Shown one piece after another: positions 8,353 to 18,797 of a DNA stretch of 31,689 nucleotides. Position 1 is the stretch's first letter, and each line of letters starts with the position of its first letter. Position numbers and translations under genes: made by a program. The notes below the pieces were generated by a model. It was not told the origin of the DNA, did not search any database, and saw only the letters and a program-made list of their open reading frames with translations. Source of the stretch: SZUA-430 sp964646885 (GTDB taxonomy: Bacteria; Pseudomonadota; Alphaproteobacteria; Micropepsales; Micropepsaceae). The DNA lies in assembly GCA_964646885.1 (NCBI GenBank), contig CAZYFM010000026.1, forward strand, positions 1 to 31,689, read 5' to 3'.

Positions 8353-11300
8353 GTGCCGGGTTTGAAGGGAAGCATTTCGCTGCGCATGGCGATGCTGACG
8401 ACCCTCGTGGGCTGCGTCACCAGTTCAGCCGCTTTGTTCGCGATGTACTCGCATTACAGCGAGCAGGCACGGGAAACCGTGAGAAAGAAGTCGGAAGCGA
8501 TCACGCACTCACTGGACGCGGCAGCGTCGATCCTGGGAGAATCTCCCGAACTCGTGCGCATGGTTCATGCTCTGGGGGCTGAGGTGGGCGTGAAGTCGAT
8601 CCACCTGGTGGACAATGATTCGGAAAAGGTCATCGCTTCGACCGAAAACAGCATGATCGGCACCAGCGGTGGAAGGCTGCTGAGTGGCGTTCCGCGCGGC
8701 CAGGGGAGCGATCAAAGCCGGACCTCCCGCCAGGCCTTCCTCGAAGACAGTTACCGTATCTCACTGCCCGTGGTCATTCGCGGTGCGGGAGGGGACGTAA
8801 ATACCGGCCTGATCCTTCTCGAGATGGACGTGCGCCCGGTGCATGCCGAGGCGCTCCGCGGCATGAGCCAGCCTGCCGGGATCATGCTGCTGGGCCTTCT
8901 GGTCACGCTCACCATCGTCTTGATGGCATTGCATCGCACGGTATTCCGCCCGTTGACGCTGGTGCAGAAGGCAATGAGGAGCTTCTCCAAGGGCGATACC
9001 GCGACACGCGTGCCGCCGCTCGGCGCCAATGCGGTGGGAGCTCTGGGCGAGCAACTGAACCGGCTGTTCGAAGTGATTTGTTCAGCCAAGATCCGCGTCG
9101 ACAAGCAGCAGGCCGAACTGATCGCCGCAAGGGATGAGGCCGAGAAGGCCACGAAGCTCAAGTCGGACTTCCTTGCGACCATGAGCCACGAAATCAGGAC
9201 GCCGCTGAACGCCATCATGGGCATGGCGCAGATGCTCAACACGGCCAAGCTGCCCGACAGGCAGGCGCGCTATGCCCGCATCATCCTGGATTCGGCGGGG
9301 ATGCTCCTGGGTCTCATCAACGACATCCTGGACTTCTCGCGCATCGAGGCGGGCAAGGTTACGGTCGAGCAGGCGCCGTTCAGCCTGCACGGCCTGCTCG
9401 CCGAGCTCATGGAGATGCAGGCCCCCAAGGCGCGCGAGAAGCGGCTGGACCTCGTGTTGAACATAGCGCCCGATGTGCCAGATGAGGTATCGGGCGACGC
9501 ACACAGGCTGAGGCAGGTGATCCTGAACCTCGTCAGCAACGGCGTGAAGTTCACATCCGAGGGCGTTGTCTGCGTGACCGTCGAACGCGCAGCGGCGGGC
9601 AAGGAATCCGTCCGGTTCACTGTCCAGGACAGTGGCGTGGGAATCGCGCCGGAAGCGCAGGGCAAGCTGTTCGCAAAATTCTCTCAGGCCGACGCATCGA
9701 CCACGCGCAGGTTCGGTGGATCGGGGCTCGGGCTTGCCATATGCAACCAGCTCGTGGGGCTGATGGGCGGGCGGATCGGATTCGAGAGCCGCCTCGGGTC
9801 GGGCTCCACCTTCTGGTTCGACGTGAAGCTGAAGACCGACGCCGAAGGCAGCGCATCGCGCGGGTCCGGCAAGTTGCGAAACCCCTTGGGTGGCGCAGCG
9901 AGGGTGCTGGTGGTCGACGATCAGGAAATCTGCGCGCGAGCCGCCCAGTCCATGGTCGCCGCGGCTGACGGCAGCTGTGACTGGGTACCCGACGCGGCAA
10001 CGGCGCTGGAGCAACTGGTGCACGCCACCGCCCGCAATACACCTTACGATGTCATCCTGCTGGACAAGGGGCTTTGCGACGAAGGGGACGCAGCCGAACT
10101 GCTGCGCGAGGCTGAAGAGCGCGCCATGCCGGTTGTGCTGTGGACGGGCGACGGCGAGTTGTACGACGAGGGAGCCAGGAACCTTCCGGCAGTACGTGCG
10201 GGTGTTTCGCGCATCGCTGCGTCGGGCAGGCTGGTTCAGGTCATGCAGTCCGCGATGGTCAGCCGGGATCCGGTCGTTGCGGCATCCGGGCCGGCGCACG
10301 TGCCGGTGCGCCCCGTGCGCCGATGGGAGGAGGGCCTGCGCGGCCTTGCCGTCATCATCGCAGAAGACGTGGAGAGCCATCGCGCGATGCTTCGGTCCTT
10401 CCTCGAGCAGGAAGGCTGCACGGTCGGGGTCGCGGAAGACGGGCTGGGGGCGGTGGAACTGCGGGCCTCGGGCGGCTACGACGCCATCATCATGGACTGT
10501 CACATGCCGGTCATGGACGGCTTTCAGGCCACGCGGCAGATCCGGAACATGGAGCGCGAGTTTGACTGGCCCGCAATGCCGGTCATCGCGCTCTCGGGTC
10601 ACGTGGGACCCAAGGATCGGGACAGGTGCCTGAAGGCCGGCATGAACACCCACCTTGCAAAGCCGATCGACCTGAGGGCCCTGAAGCGGGTGTTGCTCTC
10701 CGAAGTCTGCCAGTTGCCGGCCGGACCCGATGTGGCGGACACCACCTCGGCGGATCCGGTCGACGCGGTCGCCTCTCCGGCACCGGAAGCACAGGGACGA
10801 AGGCTCTTCGCCAATCCCTCCGTGCTCGTCGCCGAAGACTGCGAGGTCAATTGCGAAGTCGCCACGGCACTTCTCGAGATGATGGGGTGCAGCGTCACAG
10901 TCGCCAGGAACGGAAAGGTGGCCGTGGACCTCTGCACGCGAACGGCGTTCGACCTGGTGTTGATGGATGTCCAGATGCCGGAAATGGACGGCCTGGAAGC
11001 TGCAGGCAAGCTGCGCGACATGATGCGCTCGGGCGCGATGAGCCGTACACCCGTCATCGCCTTCACCGCCAACGCGCTGAAAGGCGATCGCGAGAAGTGC
11101 CTTGATGCAGGGATGGATGATTACATCGAGAAGCCCATCGACCAGCGGGTGATGGCCGCAAAGCTGAGGAAGTGGCTGCCGTCTCATCTGCACGCTGAAT
11201 CGTCCGCGGAATCGTGGGTGCCGATGGACGAGGCCACGCTCAACCCGGCGGCGCTGCGCGCTGTCAGGAACATGATGAAGGGGCGATTTGAGAGCTACAT

Positions 11301-11607
11301 TCGCATGTTTGTTCGGGAAACCCGCCGCCAACTGGATCTCATCCGGCAGGCCGTGTCCGGCGGAGGAAACGTCGAGGACATCGCGGGGGCGTCAGGCGCA
11401 CTGCGCCAGGCCTGTAGCCAGGTGGGCGCAACACGCCTGTCCTATGTCGCGGGAATCGTCCAGGACATGGCGCTTGAGGTCCGCTCGCGAGGCGGCGACC
11501 TGGGTGGCATCAGGGACCAGGCCGACCGGCTTGAAACGCTCTTCACGGAGCTTGAGGCGGAGATCCAGCGATACCTCAAGACGGACTGGGCCCAGAAGGC
11601 GTCCTGA
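8353..11607 (+). CDS. Hybrid sensor histidine kinase with three receiver domains and an Hpt-like tail
   Basis: A 1084-residue protein. Domains: TM1 (about 11-32), a periplasmic region of about 140 residues, TM2 (174-194), HAMP (about 195-248), HisKA with MSHEIRTPLN (phospho-acceptor His279), then HATPase_c with N box (LNLVSNGVKF), G1 (DSGVGIAPE) and G2 (GGSGLGLAI). Three receivers follow, with Asp571, Asp715 and Asp872. Receiver 1 is divergent: it has LLDKG around the Asp, and the usual Lys-Pro is Arg-Ile. Receivers 2 and 3 are canonical (HMPVMDG and QMPEMDG, with Lys-Pro). The tail (about 970-1075) resembles an Hpt domain but has Gly1015 where the phosphorylated His is expected. The GTG start at 8353 has GGAG 9 bases upstream, within the end of the binding-protein gene, so the two are translationally close. 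No DNA-binding response regulator is adjacent. Confidence 0.93.
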   Translation: MPGLKGSISLRMAMLTTLVGCVTSSAALFAMYSHYSEQARETVRKKSEAITHSLDAAASILGESPELVRMVHALGAEVGVKSIHLVDNDSEKVIASTENSMIGTSGGRLLSGVPRGQGSDQSRTSRQAFLEDSYRISLPVVIRGAGGDVNTGLILLEMDVRPVHAEALRGMSQPAGIMLLGLLVTLTIVLMALHRTVFRPLTLVQKAMRSFSKGDTATRVPPLGANAVGALGEQLNRLFEVICSAKIRVDKQQAELIAARDEAEKATKLKSDFLATMSHEIRTPLNAIMGMAQMLNTAKLPDRQARYARIILDSAGMLLGLINDILDFSRIEAGKVTVEQAPFSLHGLLAELMEMQAPKAREKRLDLVLNIAPDVPDEVSGDAHRLRQVILNLVSNGVKFTSEGVVCVTVERAAAGKESVRFTVQDSGVGIAPEAQGKLFAKFSQADASTTRRFGGSGLGLAICNQLVGLMGGRIGFESRLGSGSTFWFDVKLKTDAEGSASRGSGKLRNPLGGAARVLVVDDQEICARAAQSMVAAADGSCDWVPDAATALEQLVHATARNTPYDVILLDKGLCDEGDAAELLREAEERAMPVVLWTGDGELYDEGARNLPAVRAGVSRIAASGRLVQVMQSAMVSRDPVVAASGPAHVPVRPVRRWEEGLRGLAVIIAEDVESHRAMLRSFLEQEGCTVGVAEDGLGAVELRASGGYDAIIMDCHMPVMDGFQATRQIRNMEREFDWPAMPVIALSGHVGPKDRDRCLKAGMNTHLAKPIDLRALKRVLLSEVCQLPAGPDVADTTSADPVDAVASPAPEAQGRRLFANPSVLVAEDCEVNCEVATALLEMMGCSVTVARNGKVAVDLCTRTAFDLVLMDVQMPEMDGLEAAGKLRDMMRSGAMSRTPVIAFTANALKGDREKCLDAGMDDYIEKPIDQRVMAAKLRKWLPSHLHAESSAESWVPMDEATLNPAALRAVRNMMKGRFESYIRMFVRETRRQLDLIRQAVSGGGNVEDIAGASGALRQACSQVGATRLSYVAGIVQDMALEVRSRGGDLGGIRDQADRLETLFTELEAEIQRYLKTDWAQKAS

Positions 11608-11612
11608 TCCGG

Positions 11613-12458
11613 TCAGTGGTCGGAGCGTGAGGCCAGGAAGGTCTCGATGTCCTTGAGCACGGGCGATCTCCATCGCCAGCCGGGAAAGAGGCTCGCAAGG
11701 ATTTCAAAGTGTCCGAGGCGCGGATAGAGGATGGCACGCGCGTTCGTGCCGACCTCCGTGAGCGCTTCCGCAAGCCTGACGCTGGCATGTGCTCCTGCAA
11801 CCCGGTCCCGTTCGCCATGCAACAGCAGCATGGAAGGCGCGTCGCGACGCACCAGCTTGATGGGCCTTGCCGCCGCGGGGAGGTTGGCAGACGGCGCGAA
11901 GATGTCCCTGATTCCCTGCCATTTGAGCGGGTCCAGCGTGTAGGGGCCGGCGAGGCCGACGACACCGCTGATCTGTTGGGGCGTGAGCCCGTGGGCGCCG
12001 AGGTATTGCGCATCGAGCGCCAGCGTGACGCTGATATGGGCACCCGCCGAATGTCCCATCAGGAAGAGACGGGAAGGGTGCCCGCCAAGCCTCAGCAGGT
12101 TGTCGCTGGTCCACTTGACCGCGAGCGCGGCATCCTCGTTGAAGACCGGAAAGCGCACTTCGGGAAAGAGGCGGTAGTCCGGGACGATCACAAGATGTCC
12201 GCGTGCCGCCAGCGCGCGACCGAGAAGACGATAGTACCAGCGCGCGCCGCTGACCCATCCGCCCCCATAGAAGAACACGATCGTCGACCTGACGCGATTG
12301 TTGCGCGGCAGGTAGATGTCGAGCTTCTGCCGAGGTTCCTTCCCGTAAGGCACATGACGCAGCGGGAACGCCGAGCGGTCATCGGGGGCCGCAGCACCCG
12401 TGCGCGGCGTAGCCGGGGCAACAGGGGCAGGCGACGCGGGGAACTGGGGACTGTCCAT
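11613..12458 (-). CDS. Alpha/beta hydrolase (carboxylesterase-like)
   Basis: A 281-residue alpha/beta hydrolase. The catalytic triad is visible: Ser137 in GHSAGA, Asp218 in HGERDRV and His250 in LGHFEIL. The oxyanion-hole loop reads FYGGGW (63-68), the variant of HGGGW found in esterases related to BD-FAE and acetyl-hydrolases. The first 30 residues are Pro/Ala-rich without a convincing signal peptide, so the enzyme is probably cytoplasmic. The natural substrate cannot be deduced. A short-chain acyl ester is the general expectation for this family. The gene converges on the hybrid kinase with 5 bp between stop codons, and lies in the same orientation as the outer-membrane-like gene to its right, 70 bp away. 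Confidence 0.85.
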   Translation of the reverse strand: MDSPQFPASPAPVAPATPRTGAAAPDDRSAFPLRHVPYGKEPRQKLDIYLPRNNRVRSTIVFFYGGGWVSGARWYYRLLGRALAARGHLVIVPDYRLFPEVRFPVFNEDAALAVKWTSDNLLRLGGHPSRLFLMGHSAGAHISVTLALDAQYLGAHGLTPQQISGVVGLAGPYTLDPLKWQGIRDIFAPSANLPAAARPIKLVRRDAPSMLLLHGERDRVAGAHASVRLAEALTEVGTNARAILYPRLGHFEILASLFPGWRWRSPVLKDIETFLASRSDH

Positions 12459-12528
12459 GTCCCATCATGTGGCCAGCCGGCTCTGCCCCGTCAAGGGCAA
12501 GGCCGGTCAGCCGCCCTGGCTGCGACGC

Positions 12529-14157
12529 CTAGTTGAGCGGTGTCGAGAACGTGACCAGCAGGGCGTGGCCGCCATCCCGTTCCTTCAGGCCGTTCGGGTC
12601 AGCCGAGCCGGAATTGCTGAAGTCGTACCGGTACTCCAGCTTCAGGCTGGCTTCGGGGCGGTTAAGGCTCTCGCGGACATAATCGGAAACGTCCACGCTG
12701 AGCTGCAACTGCCGCGTCTTCGCCCGGGCCGCAAGGTTGTCATCGACAATCTGGGACTGCGCGTCAGCGGCGCCAAAGCGCAGCTCGACCTTGGGACCCC
12801 GTTCCGGCGCATAGCCTACCGAGACATGCGGTGCATATTCGCTGCCCGAGTCACTCACGCCCAGGACGTCATCATTGGTCTGGATCAGCGACAGGCCTGC
12901 ACCAAACTTCCAGTTGCCGTGCCGGATGTTGTGTGAAACGTCGATGTAGCGATCCGTGGAGCTGGCGAGCTTTCGTCCATCCTCGACGCCCGGCGTAATG
13001 AGGTCCGTCGAAATGCGACGCTCCCAGAAGCTGGCGGTCGTCTCGCCGAAGCGGCTTTGCCAGGCCATCGCCACGTTTGCGGTCGAGACCTTGTCGCGTG
13101 GCCCGATGGTGAATTCCGAGCGCACGACGTCACCACGCTCGAAGCCACCGCTGATCGATGTCGGCAGCAGGTGGCGAACGGGATCGATTGTGTCCGCGAC
13201 GCTGTCCGGAAGGATGTCGGCGACGATCAGGTCGGCGCTGATGCCCGAGAACGAGGTCTTCTTGAGCCACTGGCCGCCATTGATCAGGTTGAACTCCGAT
13301 CCCTGCCGCCGGTAGATCTGGAGTTCGGACTTGTTGAAGCCGAGAGTGACCTGCTCCCGCTTCCGGGCTTCATTCCGTGTCTCGTAGTCCTGGAAGCCGA
13401 CCGTCACGTTCGCCGGACCAAACTCGATGCGCGAGCTCAGGTTCGACCAGCTTCCCGGCAGGACCATGTCGCCGGTCCGGAAGGCGGTAAAGTTGTCGGC
13501 GAAGCTCTCCGAGACCTGTCCGAACTCTCCGTCAACCATGAGCTTGAGGTTTCCGGAGTCAATCAGGCGCGCGCCCAGGCGATGCCGGCGCGTGACATCG
13601 CGCGAGCGCATCTCACGGGGCGTCTCGCGCAGTTGCGGGTCGCGGAAGTCGCGCTGGTCCAGGAAGGCGCCGTCATCAATGACATCCGAACTGAAGCTGA
13701 TGCGACCGGCGAAGGCCTGGCTGTCGAGGCTGAAAGCCTTGACCGGCACGGCGCCTCCGGAAAAGCCAAGCCCGCGCGATATGCGGTTCACGCGGGCGGT
13801 CACGGCGGGCTGGAGTTCAATCGTGCGCTCGACGAGCGTCGCGCTGATCGGTGCCGAAAGGCTGTCGGGACCCGGGCTGGTAAACGACGTGAGCTGGGGC
13901 CACAGCGTTTCGCTGCGCGGCGGAGCGTAAATGTTGAGGTCAACCAGCGGCGGCTGGCTCGGGCGATAAGGTGTGATGGCTGCATCCGAAGGCGGAAGCG
14001 GGCGTATGCCGGCATCTGAAAGGACCGTCGGAATGACCCAGAATGGCTGGATCGGCTCGGCCTGCGCGGTTGACGCGAGGGGAAGCGTGGATGCTCCTGC
14101 GAGCAGCAGGGTTCCCAGCCGTGCCTTATTGGTTCGATGTCTTGGTTTCTGGTTCAT
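12529..14157 (-). CDS. Exported beta-rich protein of unknown family, probably outer membrane
   Basis: A 542-residue protein I do not recognise. It has a strong Sec signal peptide with a basic N-region, LGTLLLAGASTLPLAS and cleavage after AQA near residue 33. A Pro-rich stretch of about 60 residues follows. The remainder alternates short amphipathic strands with polar turns (for example NVTVGFQDYETRNEARKREQ, then VTLGFNKSELQIYRR), the look of an outer membrane beta-barrel. It closes with HALLVTFSTPLN, resembling a barrel's last strand, but without the classical terminal Phe. The start ATG 14157 has GGAG about 11 bases upstream. No neighbour suggests a function. A barrel is inferred from pattern only. 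A periplasmic beta-propeller or surface protein is possible. Confidence 0.6.
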   Translation of the reverse strand: MNQKPRHRTNKARLGTLLLAGASTLPLASTAQAEPIQPFWVIPTVLSDAGIRPLPPSDAAITPYRPSQPPLVDLNIYAPPRSETLWPQLTSFTSPGPDSLSAPISATLVERTIELQPAVTARVNRISRGLGFSGGAVPVKAFSLDSQAFAGRISFSSDVIDDGAFLDQRDFRDPQLRETPREMRSRDVTRRHRLGARLIDSGNLKLMVDGEFGQVSESFADNFTAFRTGDMVLPGSWSNLSSRIEFGPANVTVGFQDYETRNEARKREQVTLGFNKSELQIYRRQGSEFNLINGGQWLKKTSFSGISADLIVADILPDSVADTIDPVRHLLPTSISGGFERGDVVRSEFTIGPRDKVSTANVAMAWQSRFGETTASFWERRISTDLITPGVEDGRKLASSTDRYIDVSHNIRHGNWKFGAGLSLIQTNDDVLGVSDSGSEYAPHVSVGYAPERGPKVELRFGAADAQSQIVDDNLAARAKTRQLQLSVDVSDYVRESLNRPEASLKLEYRYDFSNSGSADPNGLKERDGGHALLVTFSTPLN

Positions 14158-15118
14158 CCTGATCCGTGCTCCGCAAGTAATGCGCCAAACCCGGATCGAC
14201 CGTCGCTGGCGCTAGGAAATGGCGCCGCAGCTATTTTTGCTGCGTCGTCAGCATGTCCTGTCGTTGCAAAAAATGAGGATCAGTGAACCGGATTTTGATC
14301 CGCTGGCACCGGTTGCCCGCCAAAGCCCCTTGCGCATGCCGCCCTCCCTACAGGCGATGATCACGCGGCGCTCCATTTATTCCTACGGAGAATCACGCAC
14401 ACTTGATCTGTGTACAGCGTAATCCTGATTTGCATTTTGTCCTATAGGGCCTCCAAGATTTTTTTCCGCATGCTGAATGCATGAATTAATCGAACCGCAC
14501 GATGTGCGCCGTGCATCTCTCGCTTCTGTTACGTGTTGTTTCAATGCGAATTGATCCGGGTAAGGACGATTTGACGATGCCGCGATTGCAGATCGGCGAC
14601 GGGCGGAGTCATGCTGCAACGCAATGACGATGGTCGCATGGCGGAGCGGGTCGTCGGTCAACGCATGTGCCGGCCTTCGGTCAACCTGGTCACGCTGCAT
14701 CAAACACGGTGAACTCGAACGTGCCGGCCAGCGCAGTGGTGCGGGTCGGATAACCATGCGCGTGACTGCAGCCACGCGAGGACTGCGCGCCTACTCGCGA
14801 GTACAATCAAAGGCTTAAGCAAAAATCACACAACTCCTTGCGTCAAACGTCCGTTTGGATGCAAACCGCAAAGTAGGTCGATTGCCTCGATTGTCAGGGC
14901 GGTTCAGTCTGACCTGACCAACCGACTCGGTGTTCGGCCTGCAACTTCTGGGAGGCATGGCCACTGCCGGGCACGGTGTGGGCAGTTGTTGATAAATTCG
15001 GAAGTTGATGGAGTATCGGCCGTTAAGTGCTTCAAATCGTTGCGACAGTTGAATTCCGGTTGGGGCTGATCCCCAGACGCATCCCCCTGGTAACCTCTTT
15101 CAAGTGCGAAAAGTCAGC
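14158..15118. other. About 960 bp with no convincing gene
   Basis: This is the longest stretch without a supported gene. Short open frames exist on both strands (the longest is 14383-14775, -), but their compositions look random and none has a ribosome site. Base composition is visibly less GC-rich than the neighbouring genes, with runs such as the T-run at 14459-14465. It should contain the promoters of the outer-membrane-like gene (-) and of the LuxR gene (+). Small inverted repeats are CATGC/GCATG (14469-14483), CAAACG/CGTTTG (14844-14857) and TGGGG/CCCCA (15061-15075). TCGATTG is tandemly repeated at 14878-14893. I found no convincing lux box and no tRNA-like fold. Confidence 0.5.
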
Positions 15119-15841
15119 ATGACAGAACATTATGCCAGCCTCAGCGAGACCCTCTCCCGCACCCTGACAGCGCCGTCAGCATCCACCGTCTGGTCGCTGC
15201 TCAAGGAACTCGGCGGCCGTTTCGGCTACACCTATCTCATGGCTGCGGAAGTTCCTGTCCCCGGCCGCCCGCTGCCGGACGCGATCGTTTACTCGGATTG
15301 GCGCAAGCAGATCCTGGTCGATTACGACCGGGCCCTGTCCCACATGACCCATCCCTTCGTCCGGTACGCTGCGACTGCAATTGCTCCCTTCACGGTTTCC
15401 GAACTTCGCAGCCACAAGGACTTCTCCGACATCAACTGGGTGGACTACCTGCCTGGCATCATGCACGAGGGCGACGGACTGATCGTTCCCGTGCATCGCG
15501 CGAATGAACTGATGGGGGGAATGGTGTTTGGCGGCCAGTCTCCCGATGCATCGCCCCTGGCCCGTTCCGCGCTGCAGGTCGCTTCGCATGCAGCCGTCGC
15601 GCGCGTGGATGCGCTCAAGAACCAGACGGTGCCCGTGCAGGCGCCGGCATTGTCCGCCCGCGAGACCCAGTGCCTGACCTATATTGCGTCGGGCCACGAG
15701 GACGAACAGATCAGCCAGCTTCTCGGCATCAGCCCGCGAACCGTCCGTTTCCACGTCGACAGCGCCAAGACCAAGCTGGGCGTGAACTCGAGGGTCCAGG
15801 CCGTGACCAAGGCGCTCCGGGAGCGCATCATTACCGTCTGA
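15119..15841 (+). CDS. LuxR-type regulator with autoinducer-binding-like domain (solo)
   Basis: A 240-residue regulator. Residues about 15-165 form an autoinducer-binding-like domain and residues about 177-236 the LuxR helix-turn-helix: LSARETQCLTYIASG, then EQISQLLGISPRTVRFHV and KLGVNSRVQAV. Trp61 and the glycine in GDGLIVPVH are in the usual places of the acyl-homoserine-lactone pocket. The near-invariant Asp-Pro of the pocket appears as His78-Pro79, with a few extra residues before it, so the ligand may be atypical. No luxI-type synthase is present in the window, so it is a LuxR solo here. ATG 15119 is preferred. GTG 15104 is in frame, but neither has a strong ribosome site. A strong terminator follows 39 bp after the stop. 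Confidence 0.85.
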   Translation: MTEHYASLSETLSRTLTAPSASTVWSLLKELGGRFGYTYLMAAEVPVPGRPLPDAIVYSDWRKQILVDYDRALSHMTHPFVRYAATAIAPFTVSELRSHKDFSDINWVDYLPGIMHEGDGLIVPVHRANELMGGMVFGGQSPDASPLARSALQVASHAAVARVDALKNQTVPVQAPALSARETQCLTYIASGHEDEQISQLLGISPRTVRFHVDSAKTKLGVNSRVQAVTKALRERIITV

Positions 15842-15879
15842 CCTTCCGTTTCGACGCCAGGGTCCGAATTTACTGCAGG

Positions 15880-15909
15880 AGGGGAATTCGCAACGCGGAT
15901 TCCCCTTTT
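15880..15909 (+). terminator. Rho-independent terminator after the LuxR gene
   Basis: AGGGGAATTCGC (15880-15891) pairs with GCGGATTCCCCT (15895-15906) over 12 bp, with a single T.G wobble and a three-base loop AAC. TTTT follows (15906-15909). It lies 39 bp after the stop codon and insulates the LuxR gene from the next gene. Confidence 0.85.
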
Positions 15910-16055
15910 GCGTGTGTTAAATTCACGTGATCCGATGCGGTGGTGACAATCAATACCTTGCCACGCGCGAGAGACTGGGGCTCATTTCGAACCGCATCGG
16001 TGGGTGGGACCAGAAGCACGTGAGTACCTGCGACGGAGGCGCTTCGAGTTGCGTC

Positions 16056-16862
16056 GTGAGCAACATCCCGTTGATCATCGGGTTGCTCACGGTCGTCGTG
16101 CTGGCCCTGTTGGCCTACCGTTTCTATCTGACACGCAGGGAGACCGGCGACGGCAAGGCAGGCGCGCCCGCTGCGAAGCCTGCAGCTTCCCCGCCAGCGA
16201 AGTCCGGTGCCAAGCCGGAAGCCAAGCCGCAACCCGGTGCGCCGGCGCCCGCCGCCAAGCCTGCACCGCCGCCCGAGCCCAAGGCGCCGCCCAAGCCGTC
16301 ACCGCTCCAGGTGAAGATCAGCGATCCGCCAGACCTGAAGCTGTCGCACTTCAAGGGCGACACGCGTATCCAGAATGACTTCGCCGACCTCATGACATCG
16401 TCGATCCTGTCGTCCCAGGGATGGAAGCAGTTGCCATCGCGCTATCACCGTGATCGCGGCATTGGCGGGCTGTTCCTGCGTGAAGTCAGGGGCGGCGGCG
16501 GATATGAGTGCCTCGCCGTCGAAAGTGCGGCGAACGGAACGCCCTACGATCCGGCATCGATGTCGGATGCGACGCTCCTGACGGAGGTTGCGCAGCTCTT
16601 CGAGCTGGGTGCCATCACGAAGCAGACGGCGGATGAACTGACGCGCGGTCTCAACCAGGGCGCCTCGTTCTTCAGGAAGGAACTCTGGCGTCATGACCTG
16701 TCGTCCGGCCTGACGACGATTTCCGAACTGGGCCGCAAGGGAGAAAAGGGCCGGTCGCTGACCCGCTCGAACGCCAGGCTGATGTCCGCGCTCTATCTGG
16801 CGCTGACCTCATTCGATCGCGATGCGGTCTATCTCGGCCAGCCGCCCCTCGACGGCGAGTAG
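16056..16862 (+). CDS. Single-pass membrane protein with Pro/Ala/Lys linker and unknown C-terminal domain
   Basis: About 268 residues from GTG 16056. Residues 3-22 (IPLIIGLLTVVVLALLAYRF) are a transmembrane anchor. Residues 30-84 form a low-complexity linker rich in Ala, Pro and Lys, of the kind that spans the periplasm. Residues 85-268 are a compact domain I do not recognise, with SDPPDLKLSHFKGD, GIGGLFLREVRGGGGYECLAV and ALYLALTSFDRDAVYLGQ. The topology suggests an inner-membrane anchor with the domain held in the periplasm. The start is uncertain: in-frame GTG codons at 15927 and 16020 would lengthen the N-terminus, and no ribosome site decides. It stands alone after a terminator and converges on the MacB-type permease with 5 bp between them. 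Confidence 0.6.
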   Translation: MSNIPLIIGLLTVVVLALLAYRFYLTRRETGDGKAGAPAAKPAASPPAKSGAKPEAKPQPGAPAPAAKPAPPPEPKAPPKPSPLQVKISDPPDLKLSHFKGDTRIQNDFADLMTSSILSSQGWKQLPSRYHRDRGIGGLFLREVRGGGGYECLAVESAANGTPYDPASMSDATLLTEVAQLFELGAITKQTADELTRGLNQGASFFRKELWRHDLSSGLTTISELGRKGEKGRSLTRSNARLMSALYLALTSFDRDAVYLGQPPLDGE

Positions 16863-16867
16863 CTCCC

Positions 16868-18795
<1,928 letters not shown>

Positions 18796-18797
18796 TG

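Noticed and set aside
14469..14483. CATGC/GCATG palindrome considered as a lux box
   Set aside because: It is too short and lacks the 18-20 bp dyad of lux-type boxes. It is also far (about 640 bp) from the LuxR gene.
14383..14775. 130-codon open frame on the - strand in the gene-poor region
   Set aside because: No ribosome site, no recognisable motif, random-looking Arg/Ala/Ser composition, and it ends at no conserved feature. Most likely chance in GC-rich DNA.
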